From Thelephora terrestris (Eukaryota; Basidiomycota; Agaricomycetes; Thelephorales; Thelephoraceae): a stretch of 64,000 bases of DNA. Shown piece by piece: positions 57,697-64,000 of the stretch. The stretch's first letter is position 1. Each line of letters begins with the position of its first letter. The notes under the pieces were generated by a model. The model ran no database searches and was not told the DNA's origin. It saw only the letters and a program-made list of their open reading frames with translations. The translations under genes and the position numbers were made by a program. Location: NCBI GenBank assembly GCA_015956445.1, contig WIUZ02000012.1:620001-684000 (forward strand), given 5' to 3'.

Positions 57697-60386
57697 ATGA
57701 GAAGCGAAGCACCCACCGCGACTTCCTCAGTCCACGAGTTCCGTTCCGTTCACGGTGAATGCCCGGAGATTCCAGACGACTTGAGCATTCCACAGTTCTT
57801 CTTGGATACTACGCATCCGTTGAGGCCAACTAGACCGGCCGGTTCGCCGTGGCTTATTGATGACCAGAGTGGCAAGACTTTAGACCACGAGCAAGTGAGG
57901 CCCGACGCTGGTTGATCCTGTTCCCTGTTTCTGACCTTTCCAAAGATCCGATCGCGGAGTTATGGTCTTGCGCAAGCTCTGAAGTTTCGGTGGCATCTTG
58001 GTGAGTTACATCCACTTCGAAGTAAATGGCTTGATGGACTGACACGGTTCCAGAGGAGGACGAAGTCGGTGAGCGCATGTCGTAAAATCCCCCGGAGGTC
58101 GAAATAATGTTCATTTTGATTGGAACTCAGCCGCGATATTCTCTCCAAACAGTATTTATTACCCCATCATATGCTTTGGAGTGCATAGGATCGGCGCTGC
58201 AATCACGTACGCGTTTCATTTCCATCTGCGGATATTCTCTCTCTGTTGTTCGCTCTGACGTCGCTCCCGCATTCTGCTTTCCAGTGCCGCGAACCCCACT
58301 TTTTCACCAGAAGAACTCCAACACCAACTTGAGGCCACGAAGGCCAAGATTCTTTTTGTCCACCCTTCCGCTTTGCAGACGGGAGTTGCTGCTGCGAGGG
58401 CGGTTGGGTTGTCTGACGACAGGATCGTGTTGATCGAGCCGGCGGCGAATGCGAAGCAGCCTTTTGTAACTTTGGATGAGGTAATCTCGGAAAGCTTACA
58501 ACATCCCAAGCCATTTGTGGATAGGCAGCTCAGGCCCGGGGAGGCTAAGACAAAGGTTGCCGTGAGTGCTACTTCCCTTCATCGTGCATTTGTGTCAAGT
58601 TCACTGAAACGTCGCTCACAGTTCTACAACTCATCGTCCGGAACGACAGGGAAACCCAAGGTAAGTCTTTCGCGTGAATTCAAGTTCTTTGAGTTGACAC
58701 CCGTCGTAGTCTGTTGCGGTCTCTCATTATTCGGTCGTTGCGAATGTCCTGCAGAAGGCAGAGATGAACAGGGTGTACGACACGACCGTACCACCAGAGA
58801 GGAGGAGATTTGCTCCGGGAAGCGTTTCTATCAGTGGTATGGCGGAGTCGTTGCATCACCTTCCCGATTCAGTGACTAATTATGAACAGTATTGCCGCAA
58901 TTCCGTATGGATATTTCCAGCTCATTGTGTTTGGTTCACTGACGTTTTTGAGAAGATATATACGGCTGTATCGTTGTTGTATGTCTGGCATTTCATCGAT
59001 CATGCGGGATCAACCGATTGATTATCCCCCGCTGACAGGTTTTCTTCCAACTCTTCTGCGGCGTATGTTTGCTCCCCGTATACCTTTGGGCCGTCGGTCT
59101 GACCCTCCGTGGATCAATCAGTGCTCCGTGCTTGTGATACCGAAGTTCAGTTTCACTTCGTTCTTGGGCAGTATCCAGAAATACCGTGTCGCGACACTTT
59201 TGTGAGTGGCGTTGCTCCATCGTGATGACTTCCAATGACCTGATTCACTTGCGTAGCGTGGTGCCTCCCATGATCGTTTTAATGTGCAAGGTATACAATT
59301 ACCACCCTAGAATTCAACTGAATTCTCACGCAACAACAACCTCAGCATCCTGCCACGAAGAACTACGATCTCTCTAGTGTGAGATCTCTCATGGTCGGCG
59401 CAGCTCCTACGTCGGCGGAGTTGTCAGGGCAGTTAATGGCTTTGTTGCCAAACATCAACTGTACGAGTTTGTCGTGGTCATTTTCTTTTCACCTGTTCCT
59501 GACTTGTCGAGCGGTTAGTTTTCCAAGGATACGGCCTCACCGAGACTGCTACGACAGTGTGCATGGGACCCTTGAACAAGCAGGTTGGGACTTTGGGGTC
59601 CGCTGGCCAGCTTATACCTGGTATTCGTGCCAGGTTGCTCAAGCCTGATGGGACTTATGGTGGGCCAGGGGAACAAGGAGAGTTGGTGATTTACAGCCCA
59701 TCGAACGCACTGGGGTATATTAACAACGCGCAGGCGTGAGTGATTTCCCCCAGTGTCCCCACATCTCAATAGTGATTCTCTTGCCTCCAGTACGAAGGAA
59801 ACCTTCATAGATGGGTGCGGACTCTACAATCCTTCCTCGGAGATTGACTCACATTCGGTGCTTCTAGATGGGTTCGCACTGGCGATGAGGCTATCATCGA
59901 TGCGAACAACGATGTTTTCATTGTTGATCGCATCAAGGAGATCATGAAAGTCCGCGGCTTCCAGGTCGCGCCGGCAGAACTCGAGGGTCACCTTCTGAAT
60001 AACGCGCTGGTATCTGATGTTTGTGTCGTTGGAGTCCCGGACGACTACAGTGGTGAGGTCCCGTTCGCGTTTGTCGTTCCGAGCGCGGAGGCGGACGAGA
60101 AGATCCAACGGGGGGAGGGAAAGCTTGTGAAGGCGCAGATCGCCAAGGTACGAATTTGTGCATGGGGTCATTAGGAAGGACAGGTCTGACGAAACTCATT
60201 TCTGTTTTTTAGTACGTCGCAGACGCGAAGGCGCCGTACAAGCAGTTGGCTGGTGGTGTTGAGTTTATCGACGCCATACCAAAGAACCCGAGCGGTAAAA
60301 TGTTGAGAAGATTGTTGAGAGACAGAGCCAAAGAGGCCCGGCAAAAAATACTGGAGGAGGCCAACATCGTCAAGGCCAAGATGTAG
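57697..60386 (+). CDS. Acyl-CoA/4-coumarate-CoA ligase-like adenylating enzyme, peroxisome-type, with a frame break
   Basis: ANL-superfamily enzyme activating a carboxylate to acyl-AMP then acyl-CoA. Exons: 57697-57894, 57946-58000, 58054-58068, 58131-58206, 58285-58561, 58622-58660, 58710-58836, 58890-58926, 59039-59062, 59123-59202, 59258-59291, 59346-59460, 59519-59735, 59791-59814, 59868-60147, 60213-60386; about 590 residues. Core motifs are present: ATP-binding [54 protein letters not shown], and the catalytic-Lys region [13 protein letters not shown]. The end AKM fits a peroxisomal PTS1. Exon 8 (37 nt) is one base short. It starts in frame as VLPQFRM, where relatives have LPFFHIYG, and must end in another frame to join YFQLI to VFFQLFCG. 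This is either a disabling deletion, an assembly error, or splicing I could not resolve. Substrate class is uncertain. Confidence 0.8.
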
Positions 60387-60520
60387 TCCTTCTATCTCCC
60401 TCGTTCCGCTTCACATACCTCTTGTTCAAGTATACGCATCCTTACTGTAATTTTTGTCCAGCTCAGCGAGCTATCCACTCTGGCATTGGATGAACTGAAT
60501 TCGGGAGAGCCCCACATGAA

Positions 60521-60536
60521 ATCGATCGATCGATCG
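60521..60536 (+). repeat. (ATCG)4 microsatellite
   Basis: Four perfect tandem copies of the self-complementary unit ATCG in the 3' flank of the ligase gene. Confidence 0.9.
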
Positions 60537-60831
60537 GCTGATCAGTGAGCTCCTCCAGGCTCCTCCGGAGTTCGAAAGCCCTCTATGAGTCATTCGAGCA
60601 GTTTTTCATTCCTGACCGCATCACCAGCATCACATCTCTCGCAGCGTTCGCTTCCATCTCTTTTTCTTTCAACCCCAACGCGTTTGGAGCGAGGCCTCTC
60701 TTGCACTCGAATCCAACAGCGTTCCGTTCCACAAGAAGCAGATCTTGGATAATTGTGTCGCTCTAAAGGTCACCGCTGGATCTCCCAAGTTCTTTCATCC
60801 GAGGACGGCCTCAGATAGGCCTACTCCTGGA

Positions 60832-60850
60832 CCCCCCCCCCCCCCCCCCC
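60832..60850 (+). repeat. Poly-C tract, 19 bases
   Basis: An uninterrupted run of 19 C on the + strand in non-coding DNA. Such tracts are prone to length error in sequencing. Confidence 0.9.
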
Positions 60851-62599
60851 GATCATCACCCACAACGCTAGGATTCAAGAGGAGACGCACGGAAGTTTTG
60901 GGTGGGTTCGTTCGGTTGGAGAAGGGGGTCGTTGCCACATCTGGGAGGCTTGAGGGCTCGATGAACCATGATTTGCTTGTGGAGTTTGCAGAAGCTGTCT
61001 GCAAGTTGTTCACCCCTAGTTTGGGTGAGCTACTGACCCACTGATCTTCGCGGTCTTTGGAGAGTCCATATCCCCGATGCCTTCCTTTCTGACCAGTCGT
61101 CCCCTGGGGAAGTTCCGAGTGCTCCGATTCTTGCCCGTATGCGAGCTTCGTCTTCTCACAGCTTAACGCATTCACAGCATAGGCTTCATAGGTGGCAACA
61201 GCCGTACAGGCCCGAGTATCCCGCGGTTGAGGAGGATCGGCGGATTCGACACTCTGGGGGTGTTATTTGTTATTTGCGATTAGATCATCCCTGGAAGCGG
61301 AAATGCCTGATGGTCAAGCTCAGGAAGATTCCCTTCGTCTGGTGACTCGTCGTCGAACCTCACAGTTAAAACGGATGCACACTTGACCGTTCCCATCCCT
61401 CTCGGGGCGCGTGAAGGAGCTCTTCTTCCGGATACTGGATGCTGGGTTAAGAGTTTCTGCCTCAGACAAGCTTGTGGTAAGAACTTGTGGGAGCACGGGT
61501 ATATGGTAAACGTGACCGCTTGATCTCTGCGTTCGGCATACAAAGCATGAAAAGTTGAGGGCGTGCGAGTTGAGAGGCTGAGGTTGGCACATGGGATTCC
61601 CTGAAATGATAGGAGTTCCCCGACAGCCTATAATGGGAAGTTCCGGCGGATGTGTTGCGTGGACGTGCAAAGGTCCTCGATCATCCTGATAGCGATTGAA
61701 TGCTTACTGATGGTCGAATAGATCTCAAGGAACCGCCACGAGGCTGATGGGGTGTTCATCCACGAACATAACACCGCGATATCTATGCACTCGGACGAGG
61801 CCGGTCGATTTTGATGCACTCGCCGGTATAGTGGGTGATCTGGGTGTTGAACACTTCGGGCGTGCTAACCTCGTGCCGAGATCGCTGACGAGTTCAGGTG
61901 TTATCTAATCGCGCCCACGTGGCTTGTCTTATCTGTCTTAGGTAACACCCTGGCGGGATGAAGCGCTTCGTTGGCGCTCCGACACGCGGGTTTGGTAGAA
62001 GGTTCGTGCGCAAGAGTAGTGCCAGCGCGGCCTACGGTCCTCAACTTCTACCCAAGCCCCGGCCTTGTTGGAATCAATTACCAAAAGCGCAGGGTGTGCT
62101 CTTCCTCAAACTGGTGCTGGGTGTGGAGGAGTTGTGCCGGCGAAGGGATGTCGTCCATGTGGAGGTAGTCTGAGGGACGGAGATCCCTTGCCAATTATAA
62201 TCGGAATGTATTCACACCTACATAATATTACGGACTCAAAAACGACCTGGGATATGTGATTCCCGATAATTTATCTACTATCGTGCCTTTTCGGGCGCAC
62301 GACTTCTACGTAATCAATAGCGAACTGAAAGTGGTGCCACCGACGATCGTCAAAGCCCAGGTGGGTTGCACGCAAACAGGGACCAGCCTGACGCATTGGA
62401 AAGTTAGAAAAAAACACAGAGGCGGCGCTTTATGGGCTGGGGGTAATCTTCCAACGGCTTAGCATATGGGTGCGAAAGTTACGTTATCTGAGTCGCTCAC
62501 CGTCTTCCTCGTTGTAAACCGTGGAGGGTTGCGCAAATTGGGAGCGGCGCCCCCCTCTCTTTGACATCGAGGTGCTGTTACCCTCACTAAACGATAATG

Positions 62600-63921
62600 T
62601 CAGCTCCTGAGCGATCCGAATGGAAGAGCAACATACGCATTAGCAAAACCTTCCCATGCCGTGACAACCTTTTCAATATCCGGTCGTTTCTTCGGGTTCT
62701 GGTTCCAACACTTCTCTACGAATTTCCACATCTCCACAGTTAGACCAAGTTTATCGGCAGCCAGTGGTTTGTCAGGTCTCCTCCCGCGAATGATCTGGAT
62801 AACGACCGACTCGTTCTTCATGTTCCCGAAAGGGACCTTCCCGGTGAACGCTTCCACCGCAAGCATCGCAAACGCGAAGACATCGGCGGGCTTGGATGCC
62901 GTCGGCGGATCAGAGCCGGCTCCACTGGGTGGATCGATGATCTCTGGAGCAAGCCATCGAGAGGGTCCCGCAACTCCCGGTGTCGCAGCAACAGTGAAGG
63001 TCGGGTTTGATATGATGGGGCTCAGGCCGTAATCACAGATCCGGGCATTCCCAGACCTGGATATTAACACGTTTGCCTCGAAAAAGTTCATCAGAGTAGT
63101 GCAGGTCCTGTGTGGCATCTCACTCACCCCTTTCAGTTCACCGTGAACGACGCCGAGAGAATGGAGGTATTGGAGTCCTTTGGCGACTTGCAGCAACTTG
63201 AGGTGAATCAGGAAACGAACTGCGACCAAACAGGAGAGCAATTACTAGTTTCGACCTCGAGGCGTCGGGTTTGGATTCGAGGTACTGCATGATATTTCCA
63301 TCCTGGCCCCATTCGTAAACGAGAGCGAGTTGGAACAGCGATGTGTCAACACCGTAGAACGGGAGAACGTTTTCGTGTGTCAACCTCTTCCATGTGGGCA
63401 CTAGTCTCCAAAGGATCTTCTTTGCTTCCAAGAGGTCCTGGGAGGGGTAAATACGAAAGGCTTTGAAGGCCACTTGCTTGTCGTTCCAGACTCCACGCCA
63501 GATGTCAGTGGTACCACCTGATAACACAGCACTTTCCCCGCTTTTTTTGAGCCCCTCAAGAGACCCGGTGGAACTAGGGAGCCTCAACATGGTGCTTGAG
63601 ATGTCCCCTAGCATGGCAACGAAATTCGTGTCTTTCGCGAGGACGGCAGGGGCGGCCTGCTCGTGGTTATCGGAGTTTAGCTCCACCCGTCATGCGGATC
63701 ACTTGGTTTAAACACCGGGTACTGACCTGATCGATGATTTCCAAAAGCTTCTCCTGGTCACCAGCAGCCAACCGCCTGATTGCCTGGATACCACCATTGT
63801 CAACTACAAACTGTACTTCTGAACGGGCTGTGTCGTGTGGCAGAGGGCTACTCAGTAGTATCTCTAATCGTTGTTTCCCTCGGGTCGAGCGGCGACGAGT
63901 GAGCTTGGGTGTAGATGACAT
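62600..63921 (-). CDS. TKL-type protein kinase with atypical catalytic loop
   Basis: Exons in transcript order: 63921-63727, 63656-63246, 63196-63128, 63076-62600; 383 residues. The N-terminal ~110 residues are helical without a recognised domain. The kinase domain shows a glycine-rich region (VLSGGTTDIWRGVW), the VAFK lysine (KQVAFKAFRIY), LVPTWKRLTHENVLPFYGV, a hinge (LALVYEWGQDGNIMQYLES), the C-lobe PADVFAFAMLAVEAFTGKVP, and KCWNQNPKKRPDIE. The catalytic loop is VVHGELKGANVL, so Glu replaces the catalytic Asp of HGD/HRD. The metal-binding motif is DYG, a tolerated DFG variant. Activity is doubtful but less surely lost than in the kinase at 10144-11453. Introns are GT-AG and phase 0. The exon-2 start could also be three bases earlier. 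Confidence 0.85.
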
Positions 63922-64000
63922 GAAAGGTGGCAACCGGTATGGGGGTACTTGGCAGTGACGCCTCCAGATATATACTGTTTAAGCATACCGGCCTGCTGCA

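Larger units (their letters stand above)
60387..62599. other. Region without a supported gene, with simple repeats
   Basis: Contains four tandem ATCG units (60521-60536) and a 19-base C run (60832-60850). Open frames, such as 60545-60766 and 61958-62173, show no domain and no splice chain. Confidence 0.45.

Overview
The window looks like nuclear DNA of an agaricomycete (mushroom-forming) basidiomycete. Three things point there: most genes are cut by many 50-75 nt introns; base composition is near 50% G+C; and the lineage-typical families are present (a DUF6535 membrane protein, F-box proteins with a short agaric-style F-box, two TKL kinases with an HGx-type catalytic loop). Gene models were built by hand from splice signals. 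For almost every multi-exon gene the summed exon lengths close the reading frame, which is the main support for the boundaries given. The stated exceptions are the adenylating enzyme at 57.7-60.4 kb and the pseudogenes.

Layout. 0-0.7 kb: 3' end of a PCI-domain Csn12/PCID2 gene. 1.1-2.5 kb: F-box gene. 2.5-10.1 kb: gene-poor DNA with a decayed alpha/beta-hydrolase fragment. 10.1-11.5 kb: TKL pseudokinase. 11.5-14.2 kb: no convincing gene. 14.2-31.4 kb: dense block with SWC4, a small unknown gene, NDUFAF3, DUF6535 protein, NDUFA8, lipoate-protein ligase, NOL11/Utp8-like protein, an F-box pseudogene, the Nem1 phosphatase and an intron-bearing tRNA-Ser(AGA). 31.8-47.9 kb: OPT transporter, AlaX-type tRNA editing protein, Dal5-like MFS permease, GH2 beta-mannosidase and Rheb GTPase. 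47.9-55.0 kb: about 7 kb without a convincing gene. 55.0-60.4 kb: GHSMGG serine hydrolase and a peroxisome-type acyl-CoA ligase. 62.6-63.9 kb: second atypical TKL kinase.

Function. Most genes are housekeeping: chromatin (SWC4), mRNA export (Csn12/PCID2), ribosome biogenesis (NOL11-like), TOR signalling (Rheb), nuclear-envelope lipid control (Nem1) and tRNA quality control. Three mitochondrial genes (NDUFAF3, NDUFA8, lipoate ligase) lie within 8 kb. No biosynthetic cluster, CRISPR array or complete transposon is visible.

The most unusual observations are about splicing. The lipoate ligase gene appears to need both an AT-AC and a GC-AG intron. Five genes contain 15-24 nt micro-exons, one of which encodes the catalytic Asn-Asn-Glu of beta-mannosidase. 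That same gene ends with a 608 nt intron. Two kinases have a substituted catalytic-loop aspartate, and the acyl-CoA ligase has a one-base frame break in a core motif.
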